A stretch of DNA of 64,000 nt from Bacteroidales bacterium. GTDB taxonomy: Bacteria > Bacteroidota > Bacteroidia > Bacteroidales > Muribaculaceae. The stretch covers positions 173,052-237,051 of the forward strand of contig CAJTFH010000002.1 in NCBI GenBank assembly GCA_910575545.1, written 5' to 3'. Numbering within the stretch: position 1 is the first letter of the stretch; every line of letters begins with the position of its first letter. The translations under genes and the position numbers were made by a program. Shown here piece by piece: positions 53,914-61,364 of this stretch. The notes under the pieces are model-generated. The model did not search any database. It was not told the DNA's origin and saw only the letters and a program-made list of their open reading frames with translations.

Positions 53914-53946
53914 CAAAGGTATGAATTAATAACACAAACCCCCAAA
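53914..53946 (-). promoter_or_regulatory. Promoter of the pRiA4b ORF-3 family gene
   Basis: On the minus strand TTTG (complement of 53943-53946) and TACCTTTG (complement of 53914-53921) are 21 nt apart. Confidence 0.65.
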
Positions 53947-54027
53947 TTTTTGCTTTACTTTTTCGGTATTAAATGAAACATGCATGTGGTTTGGATGTGT
54001 GGCAGGGAGGCGCGGGAGTATAAAATA

Positions 54028-54061
54028 ACGGCGTTATGCCGGATTGCCGACATAACGCCGT
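54028..54061 (-). terminator. Terminator of the Lrp-family gene
   Basis: ACGGCGTTATG (54028-54038) and CATAACGCCGT (54051-54061) are perfect 11-bp arms around a 12-nt loop; the minus strand continues with TATTTTATA. Confidence 0.8.
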
Positions 54062-54089
54062 GTGGGTCTATTACGGGGTTGTTGTTGAC

Positions 54090-54560
54090 TTAGTTCTTTT
54101 TCGTTGTTACGGGGAGGGCGCGGCTGAAGACTTCGCGGAAAGAAACGAGGGTTTCGGTGCGGAGCATACCGAGCGGCTGAATTTTCTCGTGTATGAGGTG
54201 GAGCAGGTGCTCGTTGTCTTGCGCGTAGACTTTGATGAGCATGTCGTATTGGCCGGTTGTGAAATGGCATTCAACAACTTCCGGGATTTCTTTGAGTTTT
54301 TCAACCACTGTGTTGAACTGGTCGGTGTCTTTGAGGAAGATGCCGACGAAGGCGCATGTGTCGTAACCCAATGTGGTGGGTTTGATGAGTGCGCGTGATC
54401 CTTCAAGGATGTTAGTTGCTTGAAGTTTGGCTATACGCTGATGGATTGCCGCGCCGGAAACCCCGCATTCACGTGCGATTTCCAAAAACGGTTTACGGCC
54501 ATTGTCGACCAACATCTGCAGAATCTTGGTGTCGAGATTGTCGATGTGTAAACGTGACAT
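54090..54560 (-). CDS. Lrp/AsnC-family transcriptional regulator
   Basis: The 156-aa protein has the N-terminal helix-turn-helix NLDTKILQMLVDNGRKPFLE and CGVSGAAIHQRIAKLQATNI, then the RAM ligand-binding domain (TCAFVGIFLKDTDQFNTVVE, VVECHFTTGQYDMLIKVYAQ, DNEHLLHLIHEKIQPL). Lrp-type octamers respond to amino acids and control amino-acid metabolism or transport. It stands alone, so targets cannot be read from context. A minus-strand TAACTTTG (complement of 54715-54722) suggests a leader of about 150 nt. Confidence 0.94.
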   Translation of the reverse strand: MSRLHIDNLDTKILQMLVDNGRKPFLEIARECGVSGAAIHQRIAKLQATNILEGSRALIKPTTLGYDTCAFVGIFLKDTDQFNTVVEKLKEIPEVVECHFTTGQYDMLIKVYAQDNEHLLHLIHEKIQPLGMLRTETLVSFREVFSRALPVTTKKN

Positions 54561-54966
54561 AGTTTTTCGCTTTTTCCTGGTTATTGTTTTTAATATTCCC
54601 TTTTTATTGGAAGCCGGGCTTGCGGTGGCAAGAAAAGTTTTTTAGTTAAACTTTAATGAAATACGAATAACGCTAAATCTTAAAGATTGTCAAAACAAAT
54701 CCATGCTCCCGCCACAAAGTTAGAGAAAAATATTTTAATAATGAAATATTATTATCAACTTTTTTTCTCCTATTATAAATGACAAAAGATGACAAAGTGA
54801 TATTTTTTTGTTAATTTTGTTGTGTATATCAGATGCAGATTATTTGTCATAATAATTGTTGTGCTGATTTAAACGGCTGATTGGCAGTGTGATGCGTTTT
54901 CGTGTCCCAGTTTTTGTATGGTTGCATGGGTTTAATCGGACTTGCAACTCCCGTTGGCCGGGAATA
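54561..54966. other. 406-bp divergent intergenic region
   Basis: This AT-rich spacer carries a minus-strand -7 box for the Lrp gene (54715-54722) and a plus-strand TAATTTTG (54812-54819) for the metal transporter operon. No convincing -33 partner is seen for either. An in-frame extension of the binding-protein gene back to 54889 exists. I find no other gene or repeat. Confidence 0.5.
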
Positions 54967-55965
54967 ATGAAGAGTTTTGGAAACATGTTTAAAAACATTT
55001 TTTTTGCGACAGTGATGCCATGCGGTTTGCGTGGCATAAAGGCAGTCTGGGGTCAGACGGTTACGTTTATTTGCGGTTTGTGGGCTATGGTGGCGTTATT
55101 ATCATGCTCGGGCGGTGGGAATGGTGACGAAATGTTGCCGAGTGTGACGGTGAGCATTCCGCCGTTGGAGTATTTTGCCAAAGCGATAGGTGGAGATAGC
55201 CTGAGGGTTATATCTTTGTTGCCTGAATCAGCCGATCCGGAAACGTTTAGCCCGGGCGTATCGGTGATGCGTGAACTGGCTACCTCGAAAATGTTTGTCA
55301 CGGTAGGTGTGCTCCCTTTTGAGGATGCTATGCTTGAGAATATCAAAAGCAATAATCCGGATATGAAGGTGGCTGTAGTGTGTGGAGGGATAGACTTCAT
55401 ATATGGCACGCATTCACACGAGGGGGCCGCCGGCGATGACGATGTGCATGAGGGTAAAGGTGAACCGGATCCGCATGTGTGGTCGTCGGTGCGGAATGCC
55501 CGGATTATAGCCGGCAATATGTTTGATGCTATAGTTGCGGCGGCTCCGCAGCATAGGGAATATTTCAAACGCCGTTACGATAATCTTGTTGCACGGATTG
55601 ATTCTATCGACCAGTCTGTGGAAGGCCGTTTGAAGGGGTGCCATGGGTTGGTTTTTGCCGTGTGGCATCCGTCATTGAGCTATTTTGCGCGCGACTATGG
55701 GATTGAACAGATTGCGTTTAATGTAGAGAATAAGGAAACTTCGCCGGTGCGGTTGCGTAGCCAGCTTGACTATGCGAGAAGCCGCCGTGTCGGGGCTTTC
55801 ATAGTGCCGGCAGGGATTGATAAAGATAAGGTTGCCGTTGTGGCTACGGGACTGGGGTTGGAACCAGTAAGCGTCAATCTGATGTCGGCCGACTGGGAAA
55901 GGCAGATGTTCAGCGTGATTGATGCGTTAATTGGCGAGCCGGCAACAAAGACACAACATAAATGA
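54967..55965 (+). CDS. Zinc/manganese ABC transporter substrate-binding lipoprotein (ZnuA-like)
   Basis: From ATG 54967 the protein is 332 aa; starts at 54889 or 54985 are possible. A hydrophobic segment ends in a lipobox-like LLSCSGG, so it is probably a lipoprotein facing the periplasm. The TroA-type fold follows: VTVSIPPLEYFAKAIGGDSL, LPESADPETFSPGVSVMREL, a His/acid-rich loop (YGTHSHEGAAGDDDVHEGKG), PDPHVWSSVRNARIIAGNMF, AVWHPSLSYFARDYGIEQIA. The PDPHVW His and the later WHPS His are metal ligands of the family. It would capture Zn or Mn and hand it to a permease. The ATPase gene follows 23 nt later, but no permease gene is in the window. Confidence 0.88.
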   Translation: MKSFGNMFKNIFFATVMPCGLRGIKAVWGQTVTFICGLWAMVALLSCSGGGNGDEMLPSVTVSIPPLEYFAKAIGGDSLRVISLLPESADPETFSPGVSVMRELATSKMFVTVGVLPFEDAMLENIKSNNPDMKVAVVCGGIDFIYGTHSHEGAAGDDDVHEGKGEPDPHVWSSVRNARIIAGNMFDAIVAAAPQHREYFKRRYDNLVARIDSIDQSVEGRLKGCHGLVFAVWHPSLSYFARDYGIEQIAFNVENKETSPVRLRSQLDYARSRRVGAFIVPAGIDKDKVAVVATGLGLEPVSVNLMSADWERQMFSVIDALIGEPATKTQHK

Positions 55966-55988
55966 TAATAATGGCGCGATAAATAATA

Positions 55989-56666
55989 ATGGCACGGATT
56001 ATAACCCTTGAGGATGTCGGTATGCGATGGGATGGCAAAACGGTGCTGTCGGGAATTGACCTGTCGGTCAATGAGGGTGACTTCATAGCGATGACAGGGC
56101 CTAACGGAGGGGGGAAGACAACATTGCTCCGGATAATACTGAAATTGCTTGCGCCCACCTCAGGCAGTGTGGGCTATTATACCGGTGGTGCGGAGGTTGA
56201 CCGGCTGCCGATAGGCTATCTTCCTCAAAAAAACATGATTGATTCCCGGTTTCCGATTACGGTTGAAGAGGTGGTGGCTTCTGGGCTTTTGGCTAAGGGA
56301 GGGTGCTCACGCGAAGAGAAGAAGTCTCTTGTTGAGCATACCATTTCTTTGGTTGAACTTGAGTCACATGCCCGAGCTGCTATCGGAGAGCTTTCGGGGG
56401 GGCAGTTGCAAAGGGCGCTGTTGGGTCGGGCGATTATATCTTCGCCGGAGGTGCTTGTGCTTGATGAACCGTTGAGTTACCTTGACAAGCATTTTGAAGA
56501 GCATATCTACCGCATTCTTTCCACACTTGCGCCGTCGACCACCATCCTGCTCGTAAGCCATGAGATGAGTGTTATTTCAAAAATGGCCAACAGGCATCTC
56601 ATTGTTGATCATGCGTTACATGAATGCACGGCTGACCACCATTATATTCAATCACCATGTGATTGA
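55989..56666 (+). CDS. Metal ABC transporter ATPase (ZnuC-like)
   Basis: The 225-aa protein has Walker A MTGPNGGGKTTLLRIILKLL, the Q-loop IGYLPQKNMIDSRFPITVEE, signature IGELSGGQLQRALLGRAI, Walker B VLVLDEPLSYLD and H-loop LLVSHEMSVISK. LPQKN...FP(I)TVEEVV is typical of the zinc/manganese subgroup. It belongs with the binding protein just upstream. The membrane permease expected next is missing; instead a candidate promoter and three mobile elements follow. Either the permease is encoded elsewhere or this pair has lost it. Confidence 0.92.
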   Translation: MARIITLEDVGMRWDGKTVLSGIDLSVNEGDFIAMTGPNGGGKTTLLRIILKLLAPTSGSVGYYTGGAEVDRLPIGYLPQKNMIDSRFPITVEEVVASGLLAKGGCSREEKKSLVEHTISLVELESHARAAIGELSGGQLQRALLGRAIISSPEVLVLDEPLSYLDKHFEEHIYRILSTLAPSTTILLVSHEMSVISKMANRHLIVDHALHECTADHHYIQSPCD

Positions 56667-56713
56667 TATGGTTGAATGAGAAGTTGATGAGAATACTATT
56701 GCCAACAAATGTT

Positions 56714-56760
56714 AAAACTAAGATTTTAGTTGCTAAATTAATTTCTTAGTTTTATTTTTG
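56714..56760 (+). promoter_or_regulatory. Candidate BlaI-type operator overlapping a promoter
   Basis: AAAACTAAGA (56714-56723) and TCTTAGTTTT (56744-56753) form a wide dyad. Between them lies a tight palindrome TTTAG-TTG-CTAAA (56725-56737). A -7 box TATTTTTG follows at 56753-56760, with GTTG about 20 nt upstream (56729-56732) inside the palindrome. Nested dyads over a promoter fit a dimeric repressor. The only regulator gene downstream is the BlaI-like one, now 1.8 kb away beyond three insertions. Confidence 0.45.
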
Positions 56761-56881
56761 CCGGTGAAAACTAATTTATTCGTTTGGCTTCTTCCTGAGA
56801 GGACTGAATGGCCGACATAGCTTTAATGGCTTTGCTGGCTGTTATGGGGATAAAAGGGCAAGCCGAACAATTATAACATAC

Positions 56882-57069
56882 TTAAGTAAGTCATCAAAAT
56901 TATTACGCATATTATGAATCTTGAGACTTTATATCATCGGCGGAGCTTTTTCGGTGCTTTTAGCCTTCATATTCAGTCGTGTAGACAACTACACTCCTTC
57001 ATTCTCAGGCTAAAATCCCTCGAAAAATCTCTCTCCGATAATATAAAATAATTGTGACGACTTACTTAA
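56882..57069. mobile_element. Foldback MITE (family 2) at a TTAA target
   Basis: TTAA (56882-56885 and 57066-57069) flanks ends GTAAGTCATCAAAATTATT and, reverse-complemented on the right, GTAAGTCGTCACAATTATT. The interior is one long imperfect hairpin: ATCGG/CCGAT, TTTTTCG/CGAAAAA and TTTTAGCC/GGCTAAAA pair in order. It has no gene. Its ends resemble the IS end at 63891 (GTAAGTCGTAAAAATTAATT), also beside TTAA, so that IS is the probable mobiliser. Confidence 0.82.
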
Positions 57070-57072
57070 TAA

Positions 57073-57200
57073 CAATAGTTCGGTAAAATTTGCATATTCA
57101 ATTGAATATCAATAAGATACAACAACAATTCAATATCGATGCAAACTATTGTGTATCAGTGCGATACAGCTATGCCTGCTCAAAAATTACCGAACTGTTG
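57073..57200. mobile_element. 128-bp MITE (family 1), copy 3
   Basis: Same length and ends as the copies at 7126 and 30040, with three interior substitutions. It is flanked by TAATAA (57067-57072 and 57201-57206). The left TAATAA overlaps the TTAA of the foldback MITE, and the right TAATAA is shared with the IS that starts at 57207. Confidence 0.92.
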
Positions 57201-57206
57201 TAATAA

Positions 57207-58575
57207 CAATGATTCGGTAAAAATTACAGAAGTAGTTGAAACTTAAGTTAATATAACGAATTATCAAATACAAATGAATCGCCAAAGCGTTCATTATAAA
57301 AAACTTAGCGTATGAACGTATTGGCGATTCTCAAAGACTTCACCTTTCAGTGTAAGTCGGTATTTGAAAATACTACAACCAAGATGAGCAAAAGGTTCCT
57401 CAACTGGCTGATTTTAACAATACGCACTGTAGCGTTGATTCCGGGCAAAGTCAATTTTACCCGGCTGTCGCGCTATGGCGGTCGTACAGCCAAGACCTTT
57501 GCTTCCAATTTCAAAACATCCGTAGACTGGATGAAAGTCAACATAGGTATGGCGCAGGATTGTTTTGGGCCGGCCGATGACATGGCAGTGGCAATCGATC
57601 CGTCGTTCATTTCAAAGTCAGGCAGACTGACGTATGGCATAGGCCGTTTCTGGTCAGGGGTGGCACAACGTGTGAAACGCGGTCTGGAGATAATGGCAAT
57701 TGGGGCAATAAGTCTGAGTAAACATACATGCGTGATGCTCGGTGCTGTCCAGTCTCCGAACTTCAGGACTCTTGAATCCGAGAAACAAATGTCAATGCTT
57801 GACTGGTATGTGGCACTTGTCAGGTCAAAGGCGGCAGAGCTGCTCTCACTGACGGATATTCTGGTTGCCGATGCCTTTTTCTCCAAATATGAGTTTGTAA
57901 ATGAGGTGATTGGCATGGGATTCCGGTTTGTCGGGAGATTACGTGCCAACTCATATCTCAGGTATCTGGCCATACCGGATTCCTCCGCCCCGCGAAGACG
58001 CGGCAGAAAGAAAAAGTATGGAGAGAAAGTGGATTTCTCAACTCTTGATATGTCCGTGTTCACTTCATTCATATATGAGGATTCCAAAGGAATCAAAACC
58101 CGATGTCACACGGCGGCCGTACATTCGAGGGCATTGAAACGCGACATCCGTATCGTGGTATGTCCGGTTGAAAACGCAGAGCCTCTTCTTTACTTCTCTA
58201 CCGACACCGACATGAGGTCTGAAAAGATCATCGGTTTCTACCGCACACGCTTCCAGATCGAGTTCGGTATACGCGATGCCAAGCAGTTTACCGGACTTCA
58301 GTCACAGCAGACCCGCGACAGGAAGCGGCTTGACTTTGCGTTCAATCTTTCCTTCACAGCCCTCAATGTCTGCAAAGAGGTCATAAGGAAGGATTATCCG
58401 GATCTTTCGGTAGCGCAGTTCAAACGGCTTATGTTTGAATCTTATCTCGCCTCAACAATTATTTCGACTTGCGGAAAATCTCCGCATCTCAAAATAATTC
58501 AGAAAATAAATCATCGGTTGGCTCAGTTAGCGGCTTAGCCAAGGCTGAACAACCTCAAATTTTACCGAATCATTG
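57207..58575 (+). mobile_element. IS4-family insertion sequence, 1369 bp
   Basis: The left end CAATGATTCGGTAAAAATT and the right end, reverse-complemented, CAATGATTCGGTAAAATTTG are inverted repeats of about 18 bp. TAATAA lies on both sides (57201-57206, 58576-58581). One complete transposase gene is inside. The right end matches the family 1 MITE left end at 18 of 20 positions. It inserted just 18 bp before the BlaI-like start codon. Confidence 0.93.
57312..58538 (+). CDS. IS4-family DDE transposase
   Basis: The 408-aa transposase is intact. The catalytic triad lies in a beta-insertion DDE fold: first Asp in MAVAIDPSFISKSGR (about residue 95), second Asp in ILVADAFFSKYEFV (about residue 190), and the Glu in the IS4 signature YRTRFQIEFGIRDAK, which fits Y-(2)-R-(3)-E-(6)-K exactly. 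The N-terminal part (MNVLAILKDFTFQCKSVFEN) probably binds the terminal repeats. It should move its own IS and, given the matching ends, the 128-bp MITEs. Intact frame and near-perfect ends suggest recent activity. Confidence 0.92.
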   Translation: MNVLAILKDFTFQCKSVFENTTTKMSKRFLNWLILTIRTVALIPGKVNFTRLSRYGGRTAKTFASNFKTSVDWMKVNIGMAQDCFGPADDMAVAIDPSFISKSGRLTYGIGRFWSGVAQRVKRGLEIMAIGAISLSKHTCVMLGAVQSPNFRTLESEKQMSMLDWYVALVRSKAAELLSLTDILVADAFFSKYEFVNEVIGMGFRFVGRLRANSYLRYLAIPDSSAPRRRGRKKKYGEKVDFSTLDMSVFTSFIYEDSKGIKTRCHTAAVHSRALKRDIRIVVCPVENAEPLLYFSTDTDMRSEKIIGFYRTRFQIEFGIRDAKQFTGLQSQQTRDRKRLDFAFNLSFTALNVCKEVIRKDYPDLSVAQFKRLMFESYLASTIISTCGKSPHLKIIQKINHRLAQLAA

Positions 58576-58593
58576 TAATAAATAAAATCGCTT

Positions 58594-59007
58594 ATGAAAC
58601 CGGGAAGAAAGAGACAGGTTCTTACGGAAAAGGAAGCTCCGATTATGCATATGCTTTGGGAGAACGGGGCCATGTTTGTGAGGGAGATGGTGGAACTTTA
58701 TCCTGAGCCGAAGCCACACTTCAACACGGTGTCGACTCTTGTCAGGATTCTGGAAGATAAGGGTTATGTGGGACATGAGGTTGTCGGGACATCACACAGG
58801 TTCTATGCAGTTGCAAAAAAACAGGATTTCCGCGACCGGTCGTTGTCGGACGTAATCCGTGATTATTTCGACAATTCGTACAAGAGCGTTGTGTCGGCAC
58901 TGGCTCAGGAAGAGAAGATTTCAGTTGAGGAATTGCGTGAAATCATCGATTTGGTAGAGCGCAGGAATTCAGAGAAAGGCGGTCAATCAGGTTCGGGTTA
59001 TGAATGA
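58594..59007 (+). CDS. BlaI/MecI/CopY-family repressor
   Basis: The 137-aa protein has the N-terminal winged helix of the penicillinase-repressor family: LTEKEAPIMHMLWENGAMFV, then HFNTVSTLVRILEDKGYVGH and GTSHRFYAVAKKQDFRDRSL, followed by a C-terminal dimerisation helix pair ending in a charged tail. It would repress its own operon until the membrane sensor next to it triggers proteolysis. The IS right end lies 18 bp before its ATG, so its native promoter is displaced; expression now depends on read-through or IS-supplied sequence. It is followed by the M56 gene after 49 nt. Confidence 0.92.
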   Translation: MKPGRKRQVLTEKEAPIMHMLWENGAMFVREMVELYPEPKPHFNTVSTLVRILEDKGYVGHEVVGTSHRFYAVAKKQDFRDRSLSDVIRDYFDNSYKSVVSALAQEEKISVEELREIIDLVERRNSEKGGQSGSGYE

Positions 59008-59056
59008 TTTGGGGGTATAAATAATTTTTACAGCTTACTTGTGAGAACAAATCGCT

Positions 59057-60697
59057 ATGGGAGAGATTTTCGGATATTCGCTTGCCTCTGCATTGCCGTT
59101 GGCGTTGATGTATCTGGCATATAAATGGGTGTTGGCCGGTGAGAACCAGCACAAATATAACCGTGCTGTTCTGATGGGTGTTTATTCGGTTGCATTGATG
59201 TTTCCGTTTGTATGCCCTGCGTTTGCCGGGATGTTTCAAAATGCCCATGAGGCAATGGCTGCTACTGTTGATGTTGCCATGCCTATAGTTTCAGGCGTTG
59301 CAGAAGGTGTATCACAAGATTTCACAATTGCTGATGCTTTGCTGTGGGTTTATCTGACCGGAATGTCAGTAGCGGCATTTATGACAGTGGTGACAGCTAT
59401 CAGGCTTGTGCGGCTTGTCTCTTCAGGTGAGCGGCATGTAATCGGCACATATGTGCTTGTGGTGACTGACAACGAGGGGGTTGCCCCGTTCAGTTGGTGG
59501 CGCTATGTTGTGATGAGCCGCGAGGATTATGATGAGTCTGGAGATGTGGTGTTGCTGCACGAGCTCCGACATTTATGCGGCCACCATTGGGTTGATTTGC
59601 TGTTTGCGCAGCTGGTGGTGGTTCTACAGTGGTTCAACCCTGCGGCATGGCTTATGAGGGAGGAACTGAAAACGGTTCATGAATACCAGGCCGACGAGGC
59701 CGTGATGCGCTCCGGTGCGGATGTGCGTCAATATCAGATGTTGTTAATAAAAAAGGCTGTCGGCGCGAGATTCCCGTCACTTGCCAACAGCCTGAATCAC
59801 AGTAAACTTAAAAAACGTATCACTATGATGTATCAATCAAAATCGAAAGCTTCGGGCCGGTTGCGCGCCCTGGCGCTGGTTCCCGCTTTTGCGGTGGCCG
59901 CTGCAGTTATCAACCTTCCGGCAGTAGCCTCTGTGATAGCAGATGCGTCTGACGCACAGGTATCGTATTCCGACAGCAAAGTTAAGGATGATGCCCGACA
60001 AATCAAAATCGTCGACTATGTGAAAGTTGTCGGCTCTTCCGGTAATGTGGCTGACGGTAGTTCGGAGGCTTCCTCAAGCCTTGATAGCATGAAGATTTAT
60101 GTGAACGGCCAAAGGGTTTTGCCACAGGAATTGAACGAGATGTCTCCCGATGTGATCGCATCGATTGATGTTGACAAGTCGAAATCAACAATCCATGTGA
60201 TTCTTAAGAAATCGGGCGATGACGGTAATGCCGATATCAGGATGACAGGTAAACCGGTGTCAGTTATTGCTGTGAAATCGGAAAAGAAAGACGACGGCTC
60301 GGAAATGAAGACAAAGTCTACAAATATTGAAGTGTCGTCGGAACCGGTAACGGCTGTGGAGGTTATGCCCCGTTATCCAGGAGGAGAGGCGGAGATGATG
60401 AAGTTCCTTGCCATGAATCTAAGGTATCCCGAGGCTGCTATGAAGAGCGGCAAAAGTGGCAGGGTGGTTGTCAGATTCGTGGTTTCCAAGACCGGCAAAG
60501 TTGAGAATCCTGAGATTATGCGTGGCATCAGTCCGGAACTTGATGCCGAGGCGTTGAGGGTTGTGGGCACTTTGCCCGACTTTATACCCGGGCAGTCAGA
60601 CGGTAAGCCGGTTGCATGCCATTATGCGTTGCCCATCAGTTTCAGTCTTACCGGCGGGGATGAGAAGGCGGCGAATCAAGGTGCGGCTAATAAATAA
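59057..60697 (+). CDS. BlaR1-like M56 membrane metallopeptidase with TonB C-terminal domain
   Basis: The 546-aa protein has N-terminal membrane segments (LASALPLALMYLAYKWVLA, LMGVYSVALMFPFVCPAFAG, LLWVYLTGMSVAAFMTVVTA). The M56 zinc site is in VVLLHELRHLCGHHWVDLLF, with the distal EYQADEAVM. A further segment follows (LALVPAFAVAAAVINLPAVA). The periplasmic part carries no beta-lactam-binding domain. Instead it ends with a TonB-type domain (YPGGEAEMMKFLAMNLRYPE, GRVVVRFVVSKTGKVENPEI). This is the Bacteroidota version of BlaR1, probably sensing an envelope signal other than beta-lactams and cutting the BlaI-like repressor. Confidence 0.92.
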   Translation: MGEIFGYSLASALPLALMYLAYKWVLAGENQHKYNRAVLMGVYSVALMFPFVCPAFAGMFQNAHEAMAATVDVAMPIVSGVAEGVSQDFTIADALLWVYLTGMSVAAFMTVVTAIRLVRLVSSGERHVIGTYVLVVTDNEGVAPFSWWRYVVMSREDYDESGDVVLLHELRHLCGHHWVDLLFAQLVVVLQWFNPAAWLMREELKTVHEYQADEAVMRSGADVRQYQMLLIKKAVGARFPSLANSLNHSKLKKRITMMYQSKSKASGRLRALALVPAFAVAAAVINLPAVASVIADASDAQVSYSDSKVKDDARQIKIVDYVKVVGSSGNVADGSSEASSSLDSMKIYVNGQRVLPQELNEMSPDVIASIDVDKSKSTIHVILKKSGDDGNADIRMTGKPVSVIAVKSEKKDDGSEMKTKSTNIEVSSEPVTAVEVMPRYPGGEAEMMKFLAMNLRYPEAAMKSGKSGRVVVRFVVSKTGKVENPEIMRGISPELDAEALRVVGTLPDFIPGQSDGKPVACHYALPISFSLTGGDEKAANQGAANK

Positions 60698-60740
60698 AAG
60701 AATCCATAAAGAGTGGAACGCTGCCCGTCGGTTGGGAAGA

Positions 60741-61190
60741 TCAATCGTCGGGCGGCATTTCATTGGATTGCATTGTGTGTGGCCAGTGGCGGAGGAGGAT
60801 TTTGCAAGCTTTCTCTTTAGAAGATGGGAAGGAGAATGCGTCGAGGATAATTTCTGTATCTTCCCCGTAGTATTCGGAAAGGCGGGGTGCCATTAATTCG
60901 AGAACTTGCATCTTGTCGTCGTCGAAAGAGAAGAGGTTCATCAGACTCAGGCATTGGGATGGGGAGAAGGATGTGCCGAGCGCACCGATTTTTATTATTT
61001 CTATCTGCCGGTCTTTAAATGACTGGTTTTTGACGGCATTGTAGAGGATTGCGAAATCGTCTGAATCCATCACCCGGTTGCGGCATGTTTGTGCGTGACA
61101 ACCTTTCTGCCGGGGCAGTGGAGCCGCCATTGTTGCGCCGGCAGCGCACACCAGCCCGAAGGCAATTATAACAGTTTTTAGTTTGGGCAT
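60741..61190 (-). CDS. DUF4476 domain protein
   Basis: The 149-aa protein starts at ATG 61190 (MPKLKTVIIAFGLVCAAGAT), a signal peptide cut near TMAA. The mature part holds SDDFAILYNAVKNQSFKDRQ, GTSFSPSQCLSLMNLFSFDD and KMQVLELMAPRLSEYYGEDT, the DUF4476 helical repeat found in many secreted Bacteroidota proteins. The function is unknown. Its gene converges with the BlaR1-like gene and diverges from the gene at 61365. A minus-strand TATATTTG (complement of 61228-61235) is a possible -7 box. Confidence 0.85.
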   Translation of the reverse strand: MPKLKTVIIAFGLVCAAGATMAAPLPRQKGCHAQTCRNRVMDSDDFAILYNAVKNQSFKDRQIEIIKIGALGTSFSPSQCLSLMNLFSFDDDKMQVLELMAPRLSEYYGEDTEIILDAFSFPSSKEKACKILLRHWPHTMQSNEMPPDD

Positions 61191-61364
61191 ATTTCCAGTT
61201 ATAGATTTTGGCAATATTTTGTAGATGCAAATATAGCAGTTATTCCTGGATTTCACTTGGTTTGGCTGGATAAATATCTGCTTCACAAACTTTAACTCAT
61301 TTACTCCCTCCATTTTATGCTTGTTTGTAAATTTACAGTTAATTTTGAGGGGATCTGAACTTTT

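Noticed and set aside
56808..56876. A 22-codon frame downstream of the candidate BlaI operator
   Set aside because: Short, hydrophobic and of unknown conservation; it could be a remnant of leader sequence before the insertions.
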